Shown here: piece after piece, positions 37,235 to 45,291 of the stretch
Numbering within the stretch: position 1 is the stretch's first letter
How the letters are laid out: every line of letters starts with the position of its first letter
Position numbers and translations under genes: made by a program
Source: Algoriphagus aquimarinus
GTDB lineage: Bacteria; Bacteroidota; Bacteroidia; Cytophagales; Cyclobacteriaceae
Assembly: GCF_900112005.1 (NCBI RefSeq)
Contig: NZ_FOKK01000005.1
Span: forward strand, 225,183 to 289,182
Direction of reading: 5' to 3'
Length of the DNA stretch: 64,000 nt
The notes under the pieces: generated by a model
Databases searched by the model: none
What the model saw: the letters and a program-made list of their open reading frames with translations, nothing else
What the model was told of the DNA's origin: nothing

Positions 37235-37933
37235 CTAGTTGAAATAGCCTAAAATCCCCTTTGCAATCAGTGCGTGACCCTTTTCATTCGGATGATTTCC
37301 CTGAGACATGAAGTTGTCTAGATCAGCACCAGAACCAATTTCTTTTTTGAATAGCGCATAGCTATCAACTAGGCCTACCTCGTACTTTTCTGATAGCTGA
37401 CGAATTTGATTTGAATGCTCGTCTAAAACAGTGTTGTTTTCTTTTAAATCCAACTTTTTATCAGGAGAAGGGGTGAGCAGAATGATTTTTATGTCCTTTG
37501 CCAGCGCGCTTTGAATCATGCTTTCCCAGGCAACTTTTGCACTATCAAGTCCGATTCTTCTGTCGTTTAGTGCATAATCGATAAATAACACATCGGGTTT
37601 ATGGCTTAGAACGTCTGATTCGAATCGATTTTCGCCGCTTTTAGAATCTTCGCCACCGATGGAAGTATTGATGACGTTGATCACTGCATATGGATATTGG
37701 GTTTTCAACTCCTGTAACACAAGGTAAGGGTAAGAAGAAAGCGTATTGACAACAGGAGTTTGGAAATAACCAGCCGGAACCGAATGACCATGGAAAACCA
37801 AGTTGATGGTTCTGTTTTCTGGCCACTTCGTTTGTAATTCAACTTTTAAGTCCTTTAGATATTCAGATTTACTTAGGCTGGAAGGGGAGGTGAATAAGAA
37901 AATGCTGAGAAAAATGAGGTAAATAAATTTCAT
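37235..37933 (-). CDS. Secreted SGNH/GDSL hydrolase
   Basis: 232 residues with signal peptide MKFIYLIFLSIFLFTSPSSLS. Block I reads FHGHSVPAGYF, so the usual GDS is GHS with nucleophile Ser51. Block III is YALNDRR (N), and block V is NHPNEKGH with His214; the residue three before it is Gln rather than the common Asp. Ser and His are thus present but the triad is a variant seen in esterases of this MSQxNHPN type. A carbohydrate deacetylase role fits the neighbouring sialate-esterase-like gene. Substrate unknown. Confidence 0.85.
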   Translation of the reverse strand: MKFIYLIFLSIFLFTSPSSLSKSEYLKDLKVELQTKWPENRTINLVFHGHSVPAGYFQTPVVNTLSSYPYLVLQELKTQYPYAVINVINTSIGGEDSKSGENRFESDVLSHKPDVLFIDYALNDRRIGLDSAKVAWESMIQSALAKDIKIILLTPSPDKKLDLKENNTVLDEHSNQIRQLSEKYEVGLVDSYALFKKEIGSGADLDNFMSQGNHPNEKGHALIAKGILGYFN

Positions 37934-38192
37934 TTGGATATAGCTTGGAGCAAGTTTTTTCGGAAGGTAATTTAATAATCTTCCTTTGTAGGACCATCTT
38001 TTTTGAATTTCAGGATTTGCTTTACTATTAGGATGCTAAAATACCTCTTGGAAGCATTTCAAGTGAATAAGTAAGTCAGATACGTATATCTACCTTCTGA
38101 CAGGAATGCAGTGCTTCTCCAAGCGAAAAGAGAAAAATAAGCCTTATACTTGTTCATTAGAAATTTAAATTTCCAAAGGTGGTTTTATTACA

Positions 38193-39302
38193 ATGAGTAT
38201 AGATGAATTAGATTTCGCGATTTCAAAAGGGTTAAAATTTCTAAAGGATCGTCAGTTGTCGAATGGCGGTTTTTCCTGTCTATTTGCATGTTCTGAAAAT
38301 TGCACGGCTGATGCTTTAGAAGAGTTTAGTATGGGGGATAAGAAGTGTGTCGTCATAGTTGAAGAGACCACCGTTTTTCCTGCAACCCTTATTGGACATT
38401 CGTTACTGTACTTACGGGATAATTCAGAAGCGAAAGAAATATTAAATCAGATAGCTGATTTTTTAATTGAAAAAAGATCCTCTTTTGGAATTTGGAGGCA
38501 TTATACTAAACCACATCAATTGGAGCAGTTCGCTGCAAATGATTTGGACAATACAGCAATGGCATCTTGGTTTCTCCAACAATTAGGCAGACCCGCGTTA
38601 GATAATCGGGATCTTTTTATAAGTAATCGATCTAAAGAAGGCCCTTTTTATTCCTGGATTACGCTAAGGCTGCAGTGGAATTCCAATCCAAAATACTGGA
38701 GGTCACTCTGGAGGGAATTTAGGCACCCAATAGGACAGTATTATTTCTGGAAATTGATGCCTTGCGCCAAGAATGACATTGACGCAGTTGTCAACTCGAA
38801 TGTGATTCACTACTTGGGTGAAAATCAATACACAGCTGCCGCCATAGATTTGATGGTTCGGGTGATTGTGGAAGAGCGGGAGGAAATGTGCGATAAATGG
38901 TATCTCCGACCTGTTTTGATTTACTATTTTTTTAGTAAAAACATGAACAAAGGGATAGAAAAACTCGAAGAACTCAAACCGATCATTAAGAATAGGATTT
39001 TAGCCCAAGCCAAGTCAGATGGGCAGTTTTTTGAGAGTATTCTTGATACCGCATTGGCAATTGCTGCTTTAGAAAATATGGGCTATTATGATGAAATTCC
39101 CGCCAAGTCAATTCAGTATTTGTTAGCTGCTCAGAATTCTAATGGTGCGTGGAAAAAGGGTGTTATTTATTATGCTTATGAGAGAGCTGATGAGTCGGCC
39201 GCATTTGGAGGAGAAGAAATCTCCACTGCAATAGTTCTGGAAGCGCTGGTTCGCTACCAATCGCATGAACGATCCCTCCACGTTGAATCAACACGCTTTT
39301 GA
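38193..39302 (+). CDS. Terpene-cyclase-like / squalene-cyclase-fold repeat protein
   Basis: 369 residues, no signal peptide. QW-type repeats of the prenyltransferase/squalene-oxidase family are visible at both ends: RQLSNGGFS (20-28) and AAQNSNGAW (312-320). Residues 117-123 read DLDNTAM, closely resembling the DxDDTAM catalytic-acid motif of class II terpene cyclases; the middle Asp that protonates the substrate is kept, the last Asp is Asn. The protein is about half the size of a squalene cyclase. An SD-like AAAGGTGG precedes the ATG. Its TGA overlaps the TTG start of a UbiA gene. It may cyclise a prenyl chain made or moved by that partner; a non-enzymatic role is also possible. Confidence 0.7.
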   Translation: MSIDELDFAISKGLKFLKDRQLSNGGFSCLFACSENCTADALEEFSMGDKKCVVIVEETTVFPATLIGHSLLYLRDNSEAKEILNQIADFLIEKRSSFGIWRHYTKPHQLEQFAANDLDNTAMASWFLQQLGRPALDNRDLFISNRSKEGPFYSWITLRLQWNSNPKYWRSLWREFRHPIGQYYFWKLMPCAKNDIDAVVNSNVIHYLGENQYTAAAIDLMVRVIVEEREEMCDKWYLRPVLIYYFFSKNMNKGIEKLEELKPIIKNRILAQAKSDGQFFESILDTALAIAALENMGYYDEIPAKSIQYLLAAQNSNGAWKKGVIYYAYERADESAAFGGEEISTAIVLEALVRYQSHERSLHVESTRF

Positions 39303-40306
39303 TAGTTCCAAGATATTTTAGGACTCAAGAATGGTGGGAGCCTAAGCTGGCTCCAATCCTTTCCATTGGTCTGTTGACAATTCATGTTTATGCTTTCGAA
39401 TCAGCTGCCTATGGAATGGGTTTCCTGTTTTTCCTCTTTGTATCTCTAGGGATTGGAGCGAGTTATGTAAGCTTGATAAATGACTTCACTGATCTAGAGG
39501 AGGATCTGAAAGCAGGCAAAAGTAATAGACTGCTAGGTGTATCAAAGTCGAAACAACGCTTACTGATTTCAGCCACTCTTGTGGGTATTTTAATTGCCAT
39601 TTACATCTTACTTCCTTTTGTTGAAGGCCTTCTTCTTTTTTTAGGAGCGCTATTGGTTTACACCTTGTATTCTGTTCCTCCTTTTCGGCTGAAAAATAGA
39701 GGAGGATGGGGTGTTTTGGCGGATTCACTTGGAGCTCATGCATTCCCATCTATGGGAATATTCGCGATTCTGTCTCAATTTATGATTGAATCTGTAGACT
39801 GGATGGTGCTCCTTCTGATCGGGACATGGAGCTTGTTTTATGGCCTTAGAGGGATCCTGGGGCATCAGTATTCAGATCTAGAAAATGATGAATCAGTGGG
39901 CCTGAATACCTTTGCTACTAGATTTCCGATTGATAAAATGAGGCAAATGGAATGGCCGATTCTTCTTGTGGAGCAACTGGCGTTAATCGGCTTACTCGTA
40001 TATTTTAAGATTGGACTTTTACTTCTCTTACTGACGCTATATTATGGGTATGTTTTGCTGTTGAGGTGGAAGAGGAATGTTCCTTTTGTGATCATCCTTC
40101 ATCCTCCGCAACCCGATTGGAATATTTTAATGGCAACTTATTATCAAGTATTGCTTCCTATCGGTTTATTAGGAATGCTTGGTATGTATCACTCATGGGT
40201 TTACCTACTAATTCCCGTTTTTGTTTTAATCTTTCCAAATGATATACTTCGAAATTCAGCATTGGTTACAAGTCTGTTTCATTCGAAGGAAATACCTGAA
40301 GCATGA
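39299..40306 (+). CDS. UbiA-superfamily membrane prenyltransferase
   Basis: 335 residues with eight to nine membrane helices. The first Asp-rich motif is INDFTDLEEDLKAGKSNR (Asn61-Arg77), the second is YSDLENDESVGLNT (Asp193, Asp197), and YSVPPFRLKNRGGWG lies between them; all are UbiA hallmarks that bind the Mg-diphosphate. It transfers a prenyl group to an acceptor within the membrane. The start is TTG at 39299 overlapping the upstream stop (TTGA), and the stop overlaps the next start (ATGA). It differs in context from MenA and ubiquinone UbiA because the neighbours are a cyclase-like protein and glycosyltransferases. The acceptor is unknown. Confidence 0.85.
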   Translation: MIVPRYFRTQEWWEPKLAPILSIGLLTIHVYAFESAAYGMGFLFFLFVSLGIGASYVSLINDFTDLEEDLKAGKSNRLLGVSKSKQRLLISATLVGILIAIYILLPFVEGLLLFLGALLVYTLYSVPPFRLKNRGGWGVLADSLGAHAFPSMGIFAILSQFMIESVDWMVLLLIGTWSLFYGLRGILGHQYSDLENDESVGLNTFATRFPIDKMRQMEWPILLVEQLALIGLLVYFKIGLLLLLLTLYYGYVLLLRWKRNVPFVIILHPPQPDWNILMATYYQVLLPIGLLGMLGMYHSWVYLLIPVFVLIFPNDILRNSALVTSLFHSKEIPEA

Positions 40307-42021
40307 GTTTTGTAGAGATGCTTTTTTCACTACTTGCAGCGGGTTTTACTTTTTTTGGCCTGTTTTCTTTAGGGAATATTCTTGCCTCAACTACTGGACT
40401 TCGCTCGATTAATGGGCATGGTAAAGTTGCGCTAGGTGTTGGTCTGTTTTCATTTTCTTTTTTTTTGTTTTCACTGTTTATTCCGCCAGCATTTCTGTGG
40501 TATGCGTGGATATTTCTTTTTGCACTGGCAATACTGACTCAGCGAAATTTCATAGTAAAAAGTCTAGGTCTAATTCAGTGGTCAGACCCCTTTGTTTGGG
40601 TACTTTTTGTGCTCTTTCTTCCCTATATATTCCGGCTTGTGGGCCTACCGCTTAGCGATGATGGATTGAGTTTCTACTTGCCTAACGTGGCCTGGATTTT
40701 CGCAAAAGGGATCGAATTCAACCCTTATCTGACCAACTACACACTCATGCCACTTGGGATTGAGTATGTGTTTACTATTCCCTTTGGTTTTACAGGTATT
40801 CCGGGAGTATTGGTTTTTGATGCCTTAGGGTCAATTGCTTTACTTCACTTGATTTATACCGTAGGTAAGAAGTTGTTTTCCATAAGAATGGCCCAAGTGC
40901 TGGTCCTTACTGTTCTATTAATTAAAGGCACTCTTTTTTACTTGTTTGGAACCGGTAAAATAGATACTTGGAATACTTATGTTATCGTGTCAGGCATTTT
41001 TCTTTTTATACAGAACTATCGCAAAAGGGAATTTACTGGAGTATTTCTGATATTTTCAATTGCACTAGGAATAAAGTTCACCAACTGGTTGCTCTTAATT
41101 TTGCCGCTTTGCTACCTGTTTTATGAATTGTTCAGAGGGGAAAAATTTAGAAAAGTAGCTCTACTTGCAATGGTCCCCTTGTTTTTTGCTGGTTCAGTAA
41201 TGATCCGTAATCAGCTAGAGGTTAATAATCCACTAGCCCCAATATTACTTACCGGTAATGAATCCAGATTTGTGGAAACTCACGGAAAGATGCCCGATGA
41301 GCAAATTCTAGTTGAATTGGTGAATGATGGAAATGAGAATCTATCATTTATGTCTGAGCTTCTTAATGATTTCATATTTCCATTAGGCGTAATCTTGGTT
41401 GCCTTAATCTGGGTAGTTTGGTTTCGAAAAGTTAAAATTTCTGTCGAATTAGCTCAAAGTCTGATTTTGATTTTACTCATGTTTTTGCCTTGGTTTATTG
41501 TTTTAGGGAATTCAAATCAGCCTCTACGCTTTATTTGGGCGCCTTTGATTTTGGGTATAGTTATACTTTTGAAAGCAATAGATGAGTTACTTCAATCCAG
41601 ACCTAAACTTCTCGGGAATTTCAAAAATATTGCCCTTGGCGTTTTAACTCTAGTAGCTTTTACTGTAGTTTTTTCCAAGCATAGTTTTCATATGGTTAAC
41701 TTTTTCAAATTCTCCAATCATAGTTTATCGGAGTGGTACAGCCTTGCAGGTAAGGATCATTATGCGATTAGTTATCGCTTTAAAGAAATGGGGCTGCATC
41801 ATGCGGATGTTCACTACAAGGTTCCTGTAGCTTTGGGAGCCTTTGATGTGGATGATTATGGGAATATTCCAGAACAGGATGGGCTGAGCAGGATGAGTAC
41901 ATCTACTATCATATCAGCCGATTTTGTTCTTGATAAGGGAATGGACAAGTTAGACACGCTTCCAAAAGAAGATATTGTAATGCAATACGGAGATTATTTT
42001 GTTTACAAATTAAGGAAATAG
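40303..42021 (+). CDS. Polytopic GT-C-like glycosyltransferase (predicted)
   Basis: 572 residues with about a dozen membrane helices. An acidic motif just after the third or fourth helix, LPLSDDGLSFYLPNVAWIF (near 125), is placed like the catalytic D-x-D/D-D loop of GT-C enzymes such as GT39/GT83. GKIDTWNTY is a second conserved-looking loop. The C-terminal 80 residues are a soluble periplasmic segment. GT-C enzymes use polyprenyl-phosphate sugars as donors. It is coupled to the UbiA gene by ATGA and has a 4-bp gap to the GT4 gene. Enzymatic identity is inferred from topology and motif position only. Confidence 0.65.
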   Translation: MSFVEMLFSLLAAGFTFFGLFSLGNILASTTGLRSINGHGKVALGVGLFSFSFFLFSLFIPPAFLWYAWIFLFALAILTQRNFIVKSLGLIQWSDPFVWVLFVLFLPYIFRLVGLPLSDDGLSFYLPNVAWIFAKGIEFNPYLTNYTLMPLGIEYVFTIPFGFTGIPGVLVFDALGSIALLHLIYTVGKKLFSIRMAQVLVLTVLLIKGTLFYLFGTGKIDTWNTYVIVSGIFLFIQNYRKREFTGVFLIFSIALGIKFTNWLLLILPLCYLFYELFRGEKFRKVALLAMVPLFFAGSVMIRNQLEVNNPLAPILLTGNESRFVETHGKMPDEQILVELVNDGNENLSFMSELLNDFIFPLGVILVALIWVVWFRKVKISVELAQSLILILLMFLPWFIVLGNSNQPLRFIWAPLILGIVILLKAIDELLQSRPKLLGNFKNIALGVLTLVAFTVVFSKHSFHMVNFFKFSNHSLSEWYSLAGKDHYAISYRFKEMGLHHADVHYKVPVALGAFDVDDYGNIPEQDGLSRMSTSTIISADFVLDKGMDKLDTLPKEDIVMQYGDYFVYKLRK

Positions 42022-42025
42022 GCTA

Positions 42026-43237
42026 ATGCGGATTTTGGTTGTGAGCATCAATGTGGCACCTTGGGGTGGGAGTGAAGAGCTCTGGAAATCCCTTGCCATG
42101 AAAGGTCTAGCCCAAGGCAACGAGGTGATGGTGTCTGTTTTTGCACATCAGAATCTAAATCCAAATGTGGCCGAGTTAGTAGCGCATGGAGCAATTCTTC
42201 ATCAGAGACCTTTACCTTCCTATTATAACGAGCAGCCATTTGCCTACAGAGCGTTGTCAGAAGTTAAGTCTCGATTGGGAATGGACAAAACCTCAATTGA
42301 TTGGAGAGCTGTAAAAGCATGGAAACCGGAAGTGGTCGTAATCTCTAGTGGAGAAACCTTTGATCACTGTTTGCACCATCAATCTTACCTGATTACTTAT
42401 TGTAAAGATAACAAAGTGCCATTTTACCTGATTTCTCAGCGGAATTGGGAATGGGATATGTCTGTAGATCAAGAGTTCAGAGAATCAAGAAGGCGTCTGA
42501 TTGAGGATTGCCAAGGCTTTTTCTTTGTGTCCTACCAGAATTATAAGATGGCATGCAGCCAACTGGCGATGGATATACCCAGAGCTAGAATCATCCAAAA
42601 CCCGTTGAAGGTCAGTTTAGAAAGCAACCTGTCTTATCCCAAATCTGGTATTCCAAAAATGGCTTATGTGGCACGTTTGGAGACATCAATCAAGGGACAA
42701 GATTTGTTTTTGCAGGCCCTATCTTCCCAGAGGTTTAGTAGACTTGATTTTGAACTTACTTTTTATGGTACTGGGCCTGATGAAAAGCATCTTAGGGATC
42801 TTGTCAGTTATTACGGGTTGGAGAGAAAGGTCTTTTTTGGGGGACATGTTGCCGATGTGAGTGAAATTTGGCGAACTCATCAATTATTAGTGTTGTGTAG
42901 TCTGGCAGAAGGAACTCCGCTCAGTTTGATTGAGGCTATGGCATGCGGTAGAACAGCACTTGTGACCCAAGTAGGTGATTCAGCTATTTGGCTATCTAAG
43001 TCAGGATTTGTGGTTTCAGGTCATCAGGTAGAAACTATTCAAAAAGCACTTCAGGAGGCACTAGATGATTTTCCTAATTGGGAAAAGCTAGGCCAACAGT
43101 GTAAAGGTCGAGTTATAGAAAAAAGGGATTCTGAAGAAATCGATGGGTTGCTCGAATGTGTAGTTGGGAAAAGGGATGTGGATCATACTGGGCAAGATCC
43201 GGAGGAGTTTCTTTCGAAAATGACTAGAGAAGTATAA
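42026..43237 (+). CDS. GT4-family glycosyltransferase
   Basis: 403 residues with a GT-B fold. The N-terminal domain begins MRILVVSINVAPWGGSEELW with the acceptor-side glycine loop. The C-terminal domain contains YVARLETSIKGQDLFLQAL, FYGTGPDEKHL, and the nucleotide-sugar motif LAEGTPLSLIEAMACGRTALVTQVGD, with the E-x7-E retaining signature of GT4. Four bp after the GT-C-like gene, it is the last gene of the coupled set. It probably transfers a sugar on the cytoplasmic side, perhaps to the prenyl lipid made by the upstream proteins. Donor and acceptor unknown. Confidence 0.88.
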   Translation: MRILVVSINVAPWGGSEELWKSLAMKGLAQGNEVMVSVFAHQNLNPNVAELVAHGAILHQRPLPSYYNEQPFAYRALSEVKSRLGMDKTSIDWRAVKAWKPEVVVISSGETFDHCLHHQSYLITYCKDNKVPFYLISQRNWEWDMSVDQEFRESRRRLIEDCQGFFFVSYQNYKMACSQLAMDIPRARIIQNPLKVSLESNLSYPKSGIPKMAYVARLETSIKGQDLFLQALSSQRFSRLDFELTFYGTGPDEKHLRDLVSYYGLERKVFFGGHVADVSEIWRTHQLLVLCSLAEGTPLSLIEAMACGRTALVTQVGDSAIWLSKSGFVVSGHQVETIQKALQEALDDFPNWEKLGQQCKGRVIEKRDSEEIDGLLECVVGKRDVDHTGQDPEEFLSKMTREV

Positions 43238-43243
43238 GTCGAT

Positions 43244-44095
43244 TTATCTCCTTCCATCAAGGAAACCCCAAACCACGCAAAATTGAGAAAGTGCTAAACT
43301 GAGGCTCAAAGCTATTTTGGTAGGGAAGGGTTTATGTTCCAGAGTGAAGGGATAGAAGAAGAGCTTTCTGTAGAAATTCAATTTAGGTCTTCTGTCAATG
43401 CTGATGTCTTGTTCTTTTGCCGATTTTTGAAATAAAACAGCAGCCTTGCCATATTTTTTGTGGAGTTTGATGAACTTCCAAAGGTCCAGAAAGTGCCGAT
43501 GTTCGATTAGGATTTGTGGATTGAAGATTAGATTCATCCCATTTTTCTGTAGCCGAACACAAAACTCTCTGTCCTCCCCGGCGGAGGTGGAGAAAGAGCT
43601 ATCGAATCCTCCAAATCGATCAAAATCTGATTTGTATAAGGAGAAATTATTGGACGTAAAAAATTGGTTTGGACTATTTTGTTGATAGGAATACAAAAAG
43701 TCTATGAGCAACTGACTGCCTTCAGAGTATATATTTTCGGTGTAGCTATTAATTACCTTTCCACCTAAAAGCACTCCTTCCTTGCTGAAGTTGAGTATGT
43801 TTTCCAGCCATGTGGGTTGAGCTTGGCAATCATCATCCAAAAAAGTAATGATTTGAGATTTAGCTAGGGAAACTCCGAAGTTTCTTGCGTTAGCTGGGCC
43901 AGCATTTTCCTGCCTGATAAATCTGAAATTTTCTCCATAGCCTGATCCTAATTCTTCTATAGCACAGCCTCCATCATTGATCACAATGACCTCCCAAAGT
44001 GATGGGTTTAGCGTTTGAGTTTTTAATGAATCAAGACAATACTTGAGGGCATCAGGACGATTGTAGGTGGGGATAATTACAGCTATTGCTGGCAT
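43244..44095 (-). CDS. GT2-family glycosyltransferase, minus strand
   Basis: 283 residues from ATG 44095 (an in-frame TTG seven codons upstream is less likely because the fold starts at AIAVIIPTYNRPDAL). The nucleotide-binding D-x-D appears as FLDDDCQAQP, the acceptor loop as AGEDREFCVRLQKNG (E-D). Both are standard GT2 A-fold features. It is convergent with the GT4 gene (6 bp apart). A single C-terminal hydrophobic stretch (about 255-280) could attach it to the membrane. Confidence 0.88.
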   Translation of the reverse strand: MPAIAVIIPTYNRPDALKYCLDSLKTQTLNPSLWEVIVINDGGCAIEELGSGYGENFRFIRQENAGPANARNFGVSLAKSQIITFLDDDCQAQPTWLENILNFSKEGVLLGGKVINSYTENIYSEGSQLLIDFLYSYQQNSPNQFFTSNNFSLYKSDFDRFGGFDSSFSTSAGEDREFCVRLQKNGMNLIFNPQILIEHRHFLDLWKFIKLHKKYGKAAVLFQKSAKEQDISIDRRPKLNFYRKLFFYPFTLEHKPFPTKIALSLSLALSQFCVVWGFLDGRR

Positions 44096-44259
44096 GCTTG
44101 TTATATATGACTTCAATATTACTAATATAAATATACTATAATTTAAGGTGAAGGAAGAATGGAAGATTTTTTACTTCAAATCCATAAAATAACTGCCCTA
44201 AATGGGGGAGAAAGCAAGTAGTAGTAGATGGATTGAAATTATTCAATATATCTTTCGAG

Positions 44260-45228
44260 ATGGATTTGAGTGTGATTATCCCTGTGAAGAAAAATGATGA
44301 GACAATAGTAGCTTGCTTGAAAGCTGTCTGTGCGAGTACTCTAACTAATTTTGAGGTGGTGATTATACTGGATGGCTGGGAATCCCTCGATTATTTTCAA
44401 GCTTGGGAAAAAGATGTTCGAGTTCGAATTATTCCTTTTCCAAAATCTGGTCCTGCAGTATGCAGAAACTATGGTGTGAAAATCTCAAATGGAACTTGGA
44501 TTTCCTTTGTGGATTCCGATGTATTAATTGAGGGAAACACCCTAGCGGTAGCCTTACATAGTTTAAGTGAGAACGGAGAGGATGGATTGATTGGGTCCTA
44601 TGACAATACCCCTTCTGCACCTAGTTTTGTTTCGAAATTCCGCAATATTTTGCATCACCATCATCATCAAAGAAATCATCATAAAGCAGGTGTTTTTTGG
44701 GGAGCTTTTTCAATCATTAGGAAGAAGGCGTTTGAGGACGTAGGTGGTTTTGATGAAAATTTTGACTTACCCAGTATTGAGGATGTGGAGCTAGGCATTC
44801 GTCTAGCTAACCGAGGTTATGTTATCCGTATTGACGCAGACATTCAAGTGAAACATCTGAAAAATTGGACTTTTTATAATTGGATGAGGACGGATATTTT
44901 TTTAAGGGCCAAGCCGTGGGCAGTCCTAATGTATCGTCATGGAAATCAAGCAGGAAATCATCTAAATACTGATTCATTGGAAAAAACAAGTGCGTTGTTC
45001 ACTTTGCTTACCCTAGGGTTGTTACTTTGCGGATTCACTTGGACTTGGCTTTGGGCTTTGGTTCCAGTAACTATTCTAATTTTTATTTTAACGCAGTTGA
45101 GCTTCTACCGGCTTGCTTCCAGAAAATTTAGTTTTCTACCCTCAGTACTAGTCCTACATCATATTTATTTCATTTTCGCTCTCACAGGTTTCTTTCTTGG
45201 GGTTTTCAGTTTCAAGAAGGATATATAG
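44260..45228 (+). CDS. GT2-family glycosyltransferase with C-terminal membrane helices
   Basis: 322 residues from ATG 44260 (an in-frame TTG at 44233 adds nine residues without family similarity). GT2 fold: MDLSVIIPVKKNDETIV, the D-x-D SFVDSDVL, and LPSIEDVELGIRLANRGY. After the D-x-D lies a histidine cluster (ILHHHHHQRNHH) where this family often has a His-rich YKNLLHHYVHQ-like segment. Two or three membrane helices occupy about 250-320. It transfers a sugar on the cytoplasmic face of the membrane, probably onto a lipid acceptor. Acceptor unknown. Confidence 0.87.
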   Translation: MDLSVIIPVKKNDETIVACLKAVCASTLTNFEVVIILDGWESLDYFQAWEKDVRVRIIPFPKSGPAVCRNYGVKISNGTWISFVDSDVLIEGNTLAVALHSLSENGEDGLIGSYDNTPSAPSFVSKFRNILHHHHHQRNHHKAGVFWGAFSIIRKKAFEDVGGFDENFDLPSIEDVELGIRLANRGYVIRIDADIQVKHLKNWTFYNWMRTDIFLRAKPWAVLMYRHGNQAGNHLNTDSLEKTSALFTLLTLGLLLCGFTWTWLWALVPVTILIFILTQLSFYRLASRKFSFLPSVLVLHHIYFIFALTGFFLGVFSFKKDI

Positions 45229-45291
45229 TCTTAATCACCTTTTGACTTAACGATGATAGCATTAAAAAGCACGCGTTGAATTATTATATTA

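Noticed and set aside
44233..44259. TTG start for the GT2 gene
   Set aside because: The extra nine residues precede the normal GT2 start (MDLSVIIPVKK at 44260).
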